DNA from: Jejuia pallidilutea
GTDB lineage: Bacteria; Bacteroidota; Bacteroidia; Flavobacteriales; Flavobacteriaceae
DNA: 64,000 bases
Reading direction: 5' to 3'
Assembly: GCF_002973595.1 (NCBI RefSeq)
Contig: NZ_PVEO01000006.1
Location: 124,001 to 188,000 of the forward strand
Position numbers and translations under genes: made by a program. The notes below the pieces were generated by a model. The model was not told where the DNA came from and did no database searches. It was given only the letters and a program-made list of their open reading frames with translations. Each line of letters opens with the position of its first letter. Within the stretch, counting starts at the first letter, position 1. Shown piece by piece: positions 1 through 6,801 of this stretch.

Positions 1-777
1 TGTTCACTTATTGCTGGTGTAATAGCTTATGCTATGGGAGTTAATTTCGAATTTACTACGGCACCAGGACTACCACACATGAATCCATTATGGTGGTGGG
101 GTGAAGACACTGGTTGGCTATTGGGATGGCCAGATGTTGGTAATTTTATTGCAGTAATTCCTTTTGCAATTTTAGCTGTAGCCATGTGGTCTCCAGATTA
201 TTTAGGTCACCGTGTTTTTCAGGAGCTTAACTACCCTAAAAAGGCAAAACATGTTTTAATGGATGTAGATGATACTATGACGGTTGCATCAATTCGCCAA
301 ATGGTTGGTGCAGTACTTGGTGGAGGTAATATTGCCTCTTCTTGGGGAACCTATATGATTCCCGCTGCTATTGCGAAACGCCCAATTCCTGGGGGTGCTA
401 TACTTACCGCTTTACTATGTGTATTAGCTGCCGTTTTTGGTTATCCTATGGATTTAGCCATGTGGGAACCCGTACTTAGAGTTGCCTTAATTGTAGGTGT
501 ATTTTTGCCATTATTGGAGGCTGGTATGCAAATGGTGAAAGAACACAACGATTCTTTAAGTGCTGGAACCTGTATTTTTGCTTGTGCTTTTGTAAATCCA
601 GTATTTGGTTGGGCACTAACAATGTTACTCGATAATTTAGGATTGATTGGTGACCGTAAAAGGGCTGAAAAGCTATCTCTAAAAGAACGCCTAATTATTC
701 CAGGGGTTATGTTTTTAGTATGTGCGGTGTCTTTAGCACTAGTAGGACAGCTACCCGGGATTCCTGGAATATTTTAG
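1..777 (+). CDS. Multi-pass membrane protein, C-terminal part (DUF3360-like)
   Basis: The reading frame is open from the first base of the window, so the true start lies upstream and only the last 258 codons are present. The protein has at least five hydrophobic stretches, a Trp-rich loop (WWWGEDTGWLLGWPD), and ends with a hydrophobic segment near LVCAVSLALVGQLPG. The pattern resembles the DUF3360 family, polytopic membrane proteins that look like permeases and have no assigned substrate; this name is from memory and is moderate at best. No transport function can be inferred from what is visible. It is convergent with the aldehyde dehydrogenase that follows, with an inverted repeat between them. 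Confidence 0.6.
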   Translation, partial: CSLIAGVIAYAMGVNFEFTTAPGLPHMNPLWWWGEDTGWLLGWPDVGNFIAVIPFAILAVAMWSPDYLGHRVFQELNYPKKAKHVLMDVDDTMTVASIRQMVGAVLGGGNIASSWGTYMIPAAIAKRPIPGGAILTALLCVLAAVFGYPMDLAMWEPVLRVALIVGVFLPLLEAGMQMVKEHNDSLSAGTCIFACAFVNPVFGWALTMLLDNLGLIGDRKRAEKLSLKERLIIPGVMFLVCAVSLALVGQLPGIPGIF

Positions 778-812
778 CTAATAGCAATTTAACCATTACC
801 TATTTAAAAACC

Positions 813-865
813 ACATTCTGCTATACATGTATTAGTTAAAAAACAATACTATGTATGCAGAATGT
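813..865. repeat. Long inverted repeat between convergent genes
   Basis: ACATTCTGC-TATACAT on the left (813-828) is matched by ATGTAT-GCAGAATGT on the right (851-865) with one bulged base. Inside these arms GTATT and AATAC can also pair, giving a stem of about 20 bp around an A-rich loop. It sits in the 148 bp between two converging genes. It has no clear T-tract, so it may be a transcription terminator for either strand or a small palindromic repeat unit. Confidence 0.6.
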
Positions 866-924
866 AAGTTGAGGGAATGGATTAAAAATTTCAAGTTGCA
901 TATAGTTATACAGTTTGAAAAATA

Positions 925-2325
925 TTATTCACCATTGCTTATTAAAATAGATTTGATATTTACAAACTCCTTCATCCCAAATCCTCCGTGTTCGCGTCCA
1001 AAACCAGAATCTTTAACACCGCCAAATGGCATATTGGGTGCTGCTAAACCAAAAGAATTAATAAATACCATACCCGTATCAAAATGCTTCTCAGCTAATG
1101 TAACGGCACGTTTTTCATCTTTAGAAAATATACCACCACCAAGACCAAACCTACTATCATTTGCTATTCGCATAGCATCTTCATCGTCTTTGGCTTTAAT
1201 TAAAGAAGCTACGGGCCCAAATAGTTCATCGTCATATGCTGGCTGTCCTGGATTTACATTTTCTAAGACTGTGGCAGGGTAATAAAACCCTTTTTTATCA
1301 ACCATTGCTCCACCGCATAATACACTAGCCCCATTGCTAACACTTTTAGTTACCTGCTTATGTAGTTTATCTCTTAAATCTGCTCTTGCCATAGGGCCTA
1401 AGTCTGTTGTTTCATCTTTAGGATTGCCAAGTTTTAATTCGGACATAGCCTTAACAAAAGCCTGTTTAAATTCATCATATACAGCCTCTACAGCAATAAA
1501 CCGTTTTGCAGCTATACAAGTTTCTCCATTATTATAAATACGGCCCTTAACAGATTTTTCAACCGCTGTTTTAATATCTGCATCATGTAAAACAAGATAT
1601 GCATCATTACTTCCTAATTCCAGAACAGACTTTTTTAGTTGCGCCCCTGCTTTTTCACCTATAGCTTTTCCTGCATTTGGACTTCCAGTTAGTGTTACAC
1701 CTCTCACCAAATTGTGTTTAATTATAGCATCAGATTGATCGTGATTAATAACAAGTACAGAAAACAAACCATCTGGTAGACCTGCAGTTTTAAATATAGA
1801 TTCTAGCAATTTTCCTGTACCTGTAACATTTGAGGCGTGTTTTAATAGTACACTATTACCTGCCATAAGGTTTGCAATAGTGTACCTAATAACTTGGTAT
1901 GCAGGATAATTCCATGGTTGAATACCATAAATCACACCTATAGGGGCATAGGTAATGATGCCCTTACCACCATCTGATAATTTACGTTCTTCGTTTTTTA
2001 GTACTTCAGCGGCATGTTTAGCACAGTAATTACAAATGGCTGTACATAAATCTATTTCTTGGTGACTTTGCTTTAAGAGTTTCCCCATTTCATCAGTCAT
2101 CAATTCCGCTAAATCAGATTTGTAATTTTGAAGTTCTTCTCCAATAGATTTAATTATTTTTCCCCGTGTTTCAAAAGAGGCTAAGCGCCAATTTAAAAAG
2201 GCTTTGTGAGATTTTTGAATGGTATTTTCCACTTTGTTGTCTGCCATGTATTCATAAGTAGACAAAGTTTCTTCTGTAGTGGGATTAATGGTTTTAAAGG
2301 TATTTTCTTTTGTTTTCGTTTCCAT
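925..2325 (-). CDS. NAD(P)-dependent aldehyde dehydrogenase, succinate-semialdehyde dehydrogenase type
   Basis: This 466-residue protein is a full-length aldehyde dehydrogenase. It oxidises an aldehyde to the acid with NAD(P)+. The catalytic Glu is in LELGSN (E236), the nucleophilic Cys is in NNGETC (C270), and IQPWNYPAY and the C-terminal PFGGVKDSGFGREHG motif are typical of the class. Length and the GREHG ending fit the succinate-semialdehyde dehydrogenase (GabD/Sad) group best, but substrate cannot be fixed by eye. It follows the short-chain dehydrogenase gene by 48 bp on the same strand, so the two are probably cotranscribed. That gap contains five tandem copies of a 7-bp unit just before this start codon. 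Confidence 0.93.
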   Translation of the reverse strand: METKTKENTFKTINPTTEETLSTYEYMADNKVENTIQKSHKAFLNWRLASFETRGKIIKSIGEELQNYKSDLAELMTDEMGKLLKQSHQEIDLCTAICNYCAKHAAEVLKNEERKLSDGGKGIITYAPIGVIYGIQPWNYPAYQVIRYTIANLMAGNSVLLKHASNVTGTGKLLESIFKTAGLPDGLFSVLVINHDQSDAIIKHNLVRGVTLTGSPNAGKAIGEKAGAQLKKSVLELGSNDAYLVLHDADIKTAVEKSVKGRIYNNGETCIAAKRFIAVEAVYDEFKQAFVKAMSELKLGNPKDETTDLGPMARADLRDKLHKQVTKSVSNGASVLCGGAMVDKKGFYYPATVLENVNPGQPAYDDELFGPVASLIKAKDDEDAMRIANDSRFGLGGGIFSKDEKRAVTLAEKHFDTGMVFINSFGLAAPNMPFGGVKDSGFGREHGGFGMKEFVNIKSILISNGE

Positions 2326-2336
2326 ATTTTTTTTTC

Positions 2337-2371
2337 TTCTAACTTCTAACTTCTAACTTCTAACTTCTAAC
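2337..2371 (-). repeat. Heptanucleotide tandem repeat (GTTAGAA)x5 in a leader
   Basis: Five perfect copies of a 7-bp unit (TTCTAAC on the plus strand, GTTAGAA on the minus strand) lie between the stop of the SDR gene and the start of the aldehyde dehydrogenase gene. The repeat ends about 11 bp before the dehydrogenase ATG, separated from it by a short A-rich stretch, so it occupies the ribosome-binding region. The unit is not a multiple of three, but being noncoding its variation would alter leader length rather than reading frame. Confidence 0.9.
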
Positions 2372-2373
2372 TG

Positions 2374-3114
2374 TTATTTCTGTTCACTAGGTACAATAAA
2401 CACATCATTAATATTCACATGTTTTGGTTGTGTTAACGCGTAATAAATAGCATTTGCAATATCTTCAGATTCAAGTGTTTTCATTTCTTGCATTCCGCTT
2501 ATCTTTTCCTTTATATCTTCATCGGTAATGGTGCTTGTAAGATTTGTGGCTACTGCACCGGGCTCTATAGAGGTAACATTAATACCATATTTGGGTGCTA
2601 GTTCCTGTCGTAAACCTTCAGAAAACATTTTTACAGCCGATTTTGTGGCACAATACACTGCGCCACCAGGAAAATAAGCATGTGCAGCCATAGACGAAAT
2701 ATTAATAATATCGCCTCCTTCATTGTTAATTAGCTCTGGCAATACGGCAGAAACACCGTTTAATACACCTTTAATATTTACATCTACCATTTTATCCCAC
2801 TCATCTGTTTTTAATTTCTCAACGAAAGATAAAGGCATTAAACCAGCGTTATTTATTAGTCCGTCAACCTTACCATAAGCCTTAACTGTATCAGAAACAG
2901 CGTTTTTAAAATCATCGCTTTTAGTAACATCACCAGAAACTGCTATTGCTTTACCGCCATTATTGGTAATGGTATCTCTTAGTTTCTCTAACTTATCCTT
3001 GCTTCTTGCCATAAGCACAACCGAGGCTCCGTGTTTAGATAGTTTTTTTGCTGTTGCTTCTCCAATACCGCTAGATGCACCGGTAATTATAATTACTCTG
3101 TCTTCTAAATTCAT
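2374..3114 (-). CDS. SDR-family NAD(P)-dependent oxidoreductase
   Basis: A 246-residue classical short-chain dehydrogenase. The Rossmann glycine motif TGASSGIG is at residues 11-18, NNAG at 88-91, Ser at 140/141, and the YxxxK active site is Y154/K158 (YCATK). The size and layout match cytosolic alcohol/ketone reductases of the SDR family, including the YdfG-like group; the substrate is not determinable. It is the first gene of a likely two-gene unit with the aldehyde dehydrogenase. An alcohol-to-aldehyde-to-acid pairing is possible, but that is inference from adjacency only. Confidence 0.92.
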   Translation of the reverse strand: MNLEDRVIIITGASSGIGEATAKKLSKHGASVVLMARSKDKLEKLRDTITNNGGKAIAVSGDVTKSDDFKNAVSDTVKAYGKVDGLINNAGLMPLSFVEKLKTDEWDKMVDVNIKGVLNGVSAVLPELINNEGGDIINISSMAAHAYFPGGAVYCATKSAVKMFSEGLRQELAPKYGINVTSIEPGAVATNLTSTITDEDIKEKISGMQEMKTLESEDIANAIYYALTQPKHVNINDVFIVPSEQK

Positions 3115-3541
3115 ATACTTTTTTTTCGTTTTAATTCTTTTAAAGATAGTTGGTGTTGCAAGCTTAGTTTAGCTTTATCGTAGAATATGTTAGCTCTTAT
3201 ACGAAATGGGCAATTAATGTATAAAACTCTAATGCTAGCTACCTTAGTTTAGTTTTATGATCTTAATTAAAATAATAAGAAGATATTCCTTCAAACAAAT
3301 GAAACAACAAAAAATGACGTTGGAGTACCTTATGTTTTATGAATTAGTAATAGCCTACAAAAAGGCTCTCAACACAAATTCCACTTATTATAGATGTAAA
3401 TCTAGTTTTATTTCTCAATTTTTTAAAAATCAATAAATAAGAGTATTACGTACCTTTAAATAAACAAATTGTTTAAGTTAAAACAATTTATAACTTTTAA
3501 GCTAAAATGATTATAGTTGATTGGGTAAAATAATTTGACTT
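3115..3541. other. Intergenic region, 427 bp
   Basis: This AT-rich stretch lies between the start of the SDR gene and the end of the LytTR regulator gene, both on the minus strand. It should hold the SDR promoter, but no box close to the flavobacterial consensus was found. The only coding candidate is a 45-codon plus-strand frame (3299-3436), listed separately. No RNA or repeat was recognised. Confidence 0.6.
3299..3436 (+). CDS. Possible small ORF, 45 codons
   Basis: An ATG-started frame encodes 45 residues beginning MKQQKMTLEYLMFYELVIAY and ending in FFKNQ. It has an amphipathic, Tyr-rich N-terminal half and no transmembrane segment. There is no obvious ribosome-binding site or promoter, and flavobacterial AT-rich intergenic DNA often carries chance frames of this length. 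It is included because nothing else explains this part of the gap. It could equally be a decayed remnant. Confidence 0.2.
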   Translation: MKQQKMTLEYLMFYELVIAYKKALNTNSTYYRCKSSFISQFFKNQ

Positions 3542-4213
3542 TTAAAACAGCTTTTTTTTAACTGTTTCGTAATAACTATCGCTAACAGGAATTTGTACAT
3601 TTGTAACCCATAAGTCTCTGCCTTTTAATGCGGTAACTTTATCTTTGTTTATAATGTAAGAACGATGTACTCTTAAAAATAAAGAAGGAGGTAATTTTTT
3701 TTCGAGCGACTTTAAGGTTTGGTGGCTCATAATTTTTTTCTCCTTGGTGTAAAAAACTACATATTCGTTATCGCTTTCTACATAAAGAATATCGGTGTAC
3801 TTTAGTTTGTGTAAATCGTAACCCGATTTTACTGTAATGGCATTTTCAACAACAGTATCTTCTTTTTTAAATTTGTTTACCGCTTGTAAAAAACGTTCAA
3901 AAGTAATAGGTTTTAGCAGGTAATCTAGCGCGTTTAAATCGTATCCTTCTAAAGCGTATTCAGAATACGCTGTTGTGAAAATAACCTTTGTTTTCGAGTC
4001 TATTAATTTAGCAAAATCGGTACCTTTTAACTCGGGCATTTGTATATCTAGAAAAATAATATCTATATCATTTTCTTTTAAAATTGGTACTGCGCTCAAA
4101 GGGTTTTCAAAATCGTCTATAACTTCTAAAAAATCTATTTTATCGATATAAGATTTAAGGAGTGTTCTTGCTAACTCCTCATCATCAATTACAATGCATT
4201 TTACTTTGTTCAT
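3542..4213 (-). CDS. LytTR-family response regulator
   Basis: A 223-residue regulator with an N-terminal receiver domain (about 1-120) and a C-terminal LytTR DNA-binding domain (about 125-223). The acidic pocket is at IDDEE, the phosphoacceptor is D56 (FLDIQMP), and the conserved Lys is in LLKPI. The LytTR part shows the usual VESDNEYVVFYT and FLRVHRSYIIN motifs. LytTR domains bind pairs of about 9-bp direct repeats roughly two helical turns apart. The start overlaps the stop of the kinase gene by 4 bp, so translation is coupled. Its likely targets are the three repeated elements at 5341, 5841 and 8598. Confidence 0.95.
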   Translation of the reverse strand: MNKVKCIVIDDEELARTLLKSYIDKIDFLEVIDDFENPLSAVPILKENDIDIIFLDIQMPELKGTDFAKLIDSKTKVIFTTAYSEYALEGYDLNALDYLLKPITFERFLQAVNKFKKEDTVVENAITVKSGYDLHKLKYTDILYVESDNEYVVFYTKEKKIMSHQTLKSLEKKLPPSLFLRVHRSYIINKDKVTALKGRDLWVTNVQIPVSDSYYETVKKKLF

Positions 4214-5244
4214 ACTAAATTTAAATGGAGCGTTACTTTAAATGTTGTTTCATTATTATTTACTTCTAATTGATGCTTTTCTGGATACAAGATAGACAAT
4301 CTTTTCTTTACATTTTCAAGTCCAATGCCGCCAACTTTATCTTTGGTAATTACTTTTTTCGGTTTACTATTTTCAACTTCAAAATCGAGTGTTTTTTCAT
4401 CTGTATTGATCTTAATGTTTATAAAGGCATTGTTAATATCATCAATATTACTGTGTTTTAAAGCGTTTTCTATAAATGGTATAAGCAACATAGGTGCAAT
4501 GGTCGCAGAATTATTTGTAATGTTATAGTTAGAAGAAATGGGGTAGGTTTTACTACTTTTTAAAGCAAACAGTTTTAGGTAATTTTCTATATATTCAATC
4601 TCTTTTTTTAGTGGTACGGTTTCTTGGTCGCATTCATACAAAACATAGCGTAACATATCTGATAAATGAATAATACTTTTTTGTGTTTTACCAGAATCTA
4701 TCCCCGCCAGGGTGTATATATTGTTTAAGGAGTTAAATAGAAAATGTGGATTTATTTGCGATTTTAAAAGCTTTAATTCATTCTGTAAATTAATGTTTTG
4801 AGCCTTAATGGTTTCTTTTTCTTTTTGTTTTAAATAATTATAAACCTCTACAGACAAAGCCAAAACATAGGTAATAGCCAAAATTAAAGTATGCAATAAA
4901 TAATGCGTTGGCGGTTTTTTCATTTCTGGTCGCGGTGGTGGCCCCATTTCGGGTCTTCCTATAGGTTGAGCCTCCTCAAGTGGCATATGAAAAAGTAGAG
5001 ATAGAATCCATACTGAAATACCAATTAACACCATTGAAAAAACTGCAAAGTGCACATGTTTTTTTTTAAACAATAAATTAGGCGCCGCATAATAAATAAG
5101 CACACTAAGAAGCATAATTTGAAACAATAGCACAACAAAATTCTCATGTAGTATCTCGATATTGGCATCTTGGTTTAACCAAATAATTGTACCAATAAAA
5201 AGCCAAAGCGCAGCTTGAATAGTAAGTCTTGTAATTCTTTTCAT
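4210..5244 (-). CDS. LytS/YehU-type sensor histidine kinase
   Basis: Integral-membrane histidine kinase of the His_kinase (LytS/YpdA) family. Four to five transmembrane segments occupy the N-terminal half, with a Pro/Met-rich loop (RPEMGPPPRPEMKKPP) between two of them. The phosphoacceptor His lies in INPHFLFNSLNN and the ATP-binding domain carries LIPFIENALKH and GGIGLENVKKRL. The ATG at 5244 is preferred; a GTG-started form could begin at 5280. It is transcribed divergently from the EF-hand gene at 5435 and overlaps its response regulator by 4 bp. The Pro/Met-rich loop might be a sensor segment, for instance for a metal, but this is speculation. Confidence 0.93.
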   Translation of the reverse strand: MKRITRLTIQAALWLFIGTIIWLNQDANIEILHENFVVLLFQIMLLSVLIYYAAPNLLFKKKHVHFAVFSMVLIGISVWILSLLFHMPLEEAQPIGRPEMGPPPRPEMKKPPTHYLLHTLILAITYVLALSVEVYNYLKQKEKETIKAQNINLQNELKLLKSQINPHFLFNSLNNIYTLAGIDSGKTQKSIIHLSDMLRYVLYECDQETVPLKKEIEYIENYLKLFALKSSKTYPISSNYNITNNSATIAPMLLIPFIENALKHSNIDDINNAFINIKINTDEKTLDFEVENSKPKKVITKDKVGGIGLENVKKRLSILYPEKHQLEVNNNETTFKVTLHLNLV

Positions 5245-5340
5245 GCTGCAAAGTAAAGCAAAAATAAATCTATCAATCACTTATAAACTGGCAAAATACT
5301 ACTGTAAACATGGTGTTTATGGCATAGAAATAAAGTTTTA

Positions 5341-5402
5341 CTGAAAAGTTTTAGCGTTTCACAGAAAACCTAACTTTTAACACCATCTATATCTCATCTT
5401 TG
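5341..5402 (+). promoter_or_regulatory. Repeated regulatory element, copy 1, with -7 box
   Basis: Half-site CTGAAAA (5341-5347) is followed after 14 bp by CAGAAAA (5362-5368), a 21-bp period. The sequence TTCACAGAA is shared exactly with the copies at 5841 and 8598. A -7-like box CATCTTTG (5395-5402) begins 33 bp after the second half-site, and the EF-hand ATG is 73 bp after it. The geometry matches a LytTR-type direct repeat placed over the -33 region of an activated promoter. Confidence 0.7.
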
Positions 5403-5434
5403 TATCAAAATAATACCCTTTAAATAGATTTAAA

Positions 5435-5719
5435 ATGAAACCAAAATCAATACTAGTTGTAGTTATCGCCAGTACATTATTTACATTCACAGCCAATGCA
5501 CAACAGTCTAGAGACCAAGATCAACGTAAAGAACCACCATCGGTAGATGAAATTTTTGAACACATGGATGAAAACGAAGATGGAAAACTTTCTAAGGAAG
5601 AAGTAAAAGGACCATTAAAGGAGATGTTTACCAAAATAGATACTAATGAAGATGGATATTTATCTAAGAAAGAAGTAGAAGAAGCGCCAAAACCTGAAGG
5701 TAGAAGACCAAGGCAATAA
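5435..5719 (+). CDS. Secreted EF-hand protein
   Basis: A 94-residue exported protein. The signal peptide ends at ANA|QQ (about residue 22). Two canonical EF-hand calcium loops follow, D45-E56 (DENEDGKLSKEE) and D69-E80 (DTNEDGYLSKKE), each with Asp at positions 1 and 5, Gly at 6 and Glu at 12. The tail is Pro/Arg-rich. It is a paralogue of the EF-hand lipoprotein at 8692, which shares the MDENxDGKLS and EVKGPL core. It has its own copy of the repeated regulatory element upstream and a terminator downstream, so it is a monocistronic unit of the same regulon. Confidence 0.9.
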   Translation: MKPKSILVVVIASTLFTFTANAQQSRDQDQRKEPPSVDEIFEHMDENEDGKLSKEEVKGPLKEMFTKIDTNEDGYLSKKEVEEAPKPEGRRPRQ

Positions 5720-5769
5720 AAACATATAAACTTAGTTTTTTTTCATCAAATTTTGATGGATTAATAGCG

Positions 5770-5805
5770 AAAGGCTTCGTGAGAAATTGCGAAGCTTTTT
5801 TAGTT
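5770..5805 (+). terminator. Rho-independent terminator after EF-hand gene
   Basis: AAAGGCTTCG and CGAAGCTTTTT form a stem around a 10-base loop, followed by a T-run. It lies 50 bp after the EF-hand stop codon. Confidence 0.8.
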
Positions 5806-5840
5806 TATAAATTTAAATTCTACCTAAAAATACCCATACA

Positions 5841-5902
5841 CTTAAAAGTTGCTCCCATTCACAGAATACTCTCATTTGACATATTATTTTAATCGAATTT
5901 TA
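5841..5902 (+). promoter_or_regulatory. Repeated regulatory element, copy 2, with weak -7 box
   Basis: Half-sites CTTAAAA (5841-5847) and CAGAATA (5862-5868) have the same 21-bp period as copy 1 and the shared TTCACAGAA. At the equivalent position, 33 bp on, lies GAATTTTA (5895-5902), a weak -7 box. The ferredoxin ATG is 68 bp after the second half-site. It would drive the ferredoxin, haem protein and flavoprotein genes. Confidence 0.65.
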
Positions 5903-5929
5903 TACTCTAAACGCTTAATATCTAACAAA

Positions 5930-6145
5930 ATGCCAATAAAAAGTATAAATGGTTGTATCGGTTGCGAAGAGTGCATAAAAAGTTGTCCAACTGATGTTTT
6001 AAGGTTAAATCCCGATTCTAAAAAAGCAGAAATTTTATATCCAGAAGACTGCCAAATTTGTCATTTATGCAGAATGTATTGTCCTGTTGATGCTATAGTA
6101 ATAACACCCGATAAATCTATTCCTGTAATCGTGTCTTGGGGTTAA
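5930..6145 (+). CDS. Two-cluster [4Fe-4S] ferredoxin subunit
   Basis: A 71-residue protein with two cysteine motifs, CIGCEECIKSCP near the N-terminus and CQICHLCRMYCP after it, each ligating one [4Fe-4S] cluster. The ATG at 5930 is chosen because the longer frame from 5849 would begin inside the upstream regulatory element. It lacks a signal peptide. Its gene is followed by the haem protein and the Tat flavoprotein, an arrangement like the AprB/AprA and fumarate-reductase iron-sulfur/flavoprotein pairs. It probably passes electrons between the membrane haem protein and the flavoprotein. If so, it must travel with the flavoprotein through Tat or work from the cytoplasm; the sequence does not decide. 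Confidence 0.9.
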   Translation: MPIKSINGCIGCEECIKSCPTDVLRLNPDSKKAEILYPEDCQICHLCRMYCPVDAIVITPDKSIPVIVSWG

Positions 6146-6159
6146 TAAAACAGAGGTTT

Positions 6160-6801
6160 ATGAAAACACAAAACTACATAATAAAATTATCGGTGCTTAT
6201 CTTCTCATTTTTAATAGTGCCCTTGTTATTGTATTTCACTGGAAATTTTCAAAGACGATCCACTTTAATGGAAACCTTATCTATAACAACAATTCTAGGG
6301 TTTTCATTATTACTATCTCAATTTTTTACTTCAAGATTAAATATAGGATTGGTAAAAAAAATAAGAATGGTAAATGTACTCGCTATTCATAGGTTTATAG
6401 GCTACTTTTTTATCGCTGTAATACTATTACATCCATTTTTCATTATTGTTCCAAAGTTTTTCGATAATGGTGTATCGCCAAGTGATGCCTTTGTAAAATT
6501 AATTACAACATTTAGTACTACGGGCATTATCCTAGGCATAATAGGGTATACTCTTATGTTACTTCTGATGGTAACGGCTTATTTCAGGTTTAAAATGCAT
6601 CTAAACTATAAAACATGGAGGCGTTTACATGGGTATTCAGCCTTACTTTTTGTAATAGCAGCTACGTGGCATGTTATCGATATGGGCCGACATAGCAACA
6701 CGTTATTTTCAACGTATTATGTGTTAATGGTGGTAATTGGTGTGTTTTATTTATTAAAAACCTATGTAACTAATACAGGTAAACATGAAAACAAAACATA
6801 G
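6160..6801 (+). CDS. Ferric-reductase-like haem-b transmembrane protein
   Basis: A 213-residue integral membrane protein with five to six helices. Paired histidines sit in two helices: AIHRFIG and LLHPFF in one, LHGYSALLF and TWHVID in the other. This is the bis-haem b signature of the ferric-reductase-like (YedZ/MsrQ/NOX) superfamily. The ATG at 6160 is preferred, after the ferredoxin stop at 6145; an earlier start at 6136 would overlap the ferredoxin by 10 bp. The 3' end overlaps the flavoprotein gene by 17 bp. The likely role is moving electrons from the quinone pool or a cytoplasmic donor across the membrane to the exported flavoprotein. Confidence 0.85.
   Translation: MKTQNYIIKLSVLIFSFLIVPLLLYFTGNFQRRSTLMETLSITTILGFSLLLSQFFTSRLNIGLVKKIRMVNVLAIHRFIGYFFIAVILLHPFFIIVPKFFDNGVSPSDAFVKLITTFSTTGIILGIIGYTLMLLLMVTAYFRFKMHLNYKTWRRLHGYSALLFVIAATWHVIDMGRHSNTLFSTYYVLMVVIGVFYLLKTYVTNTGKHENKT

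Noticed and set aside
851-1537. Plus-strand ORFs over the aldehyde dehydrogenase
   Set aside because: They are antisense to a well-supported enzyme with complete active-site residues.
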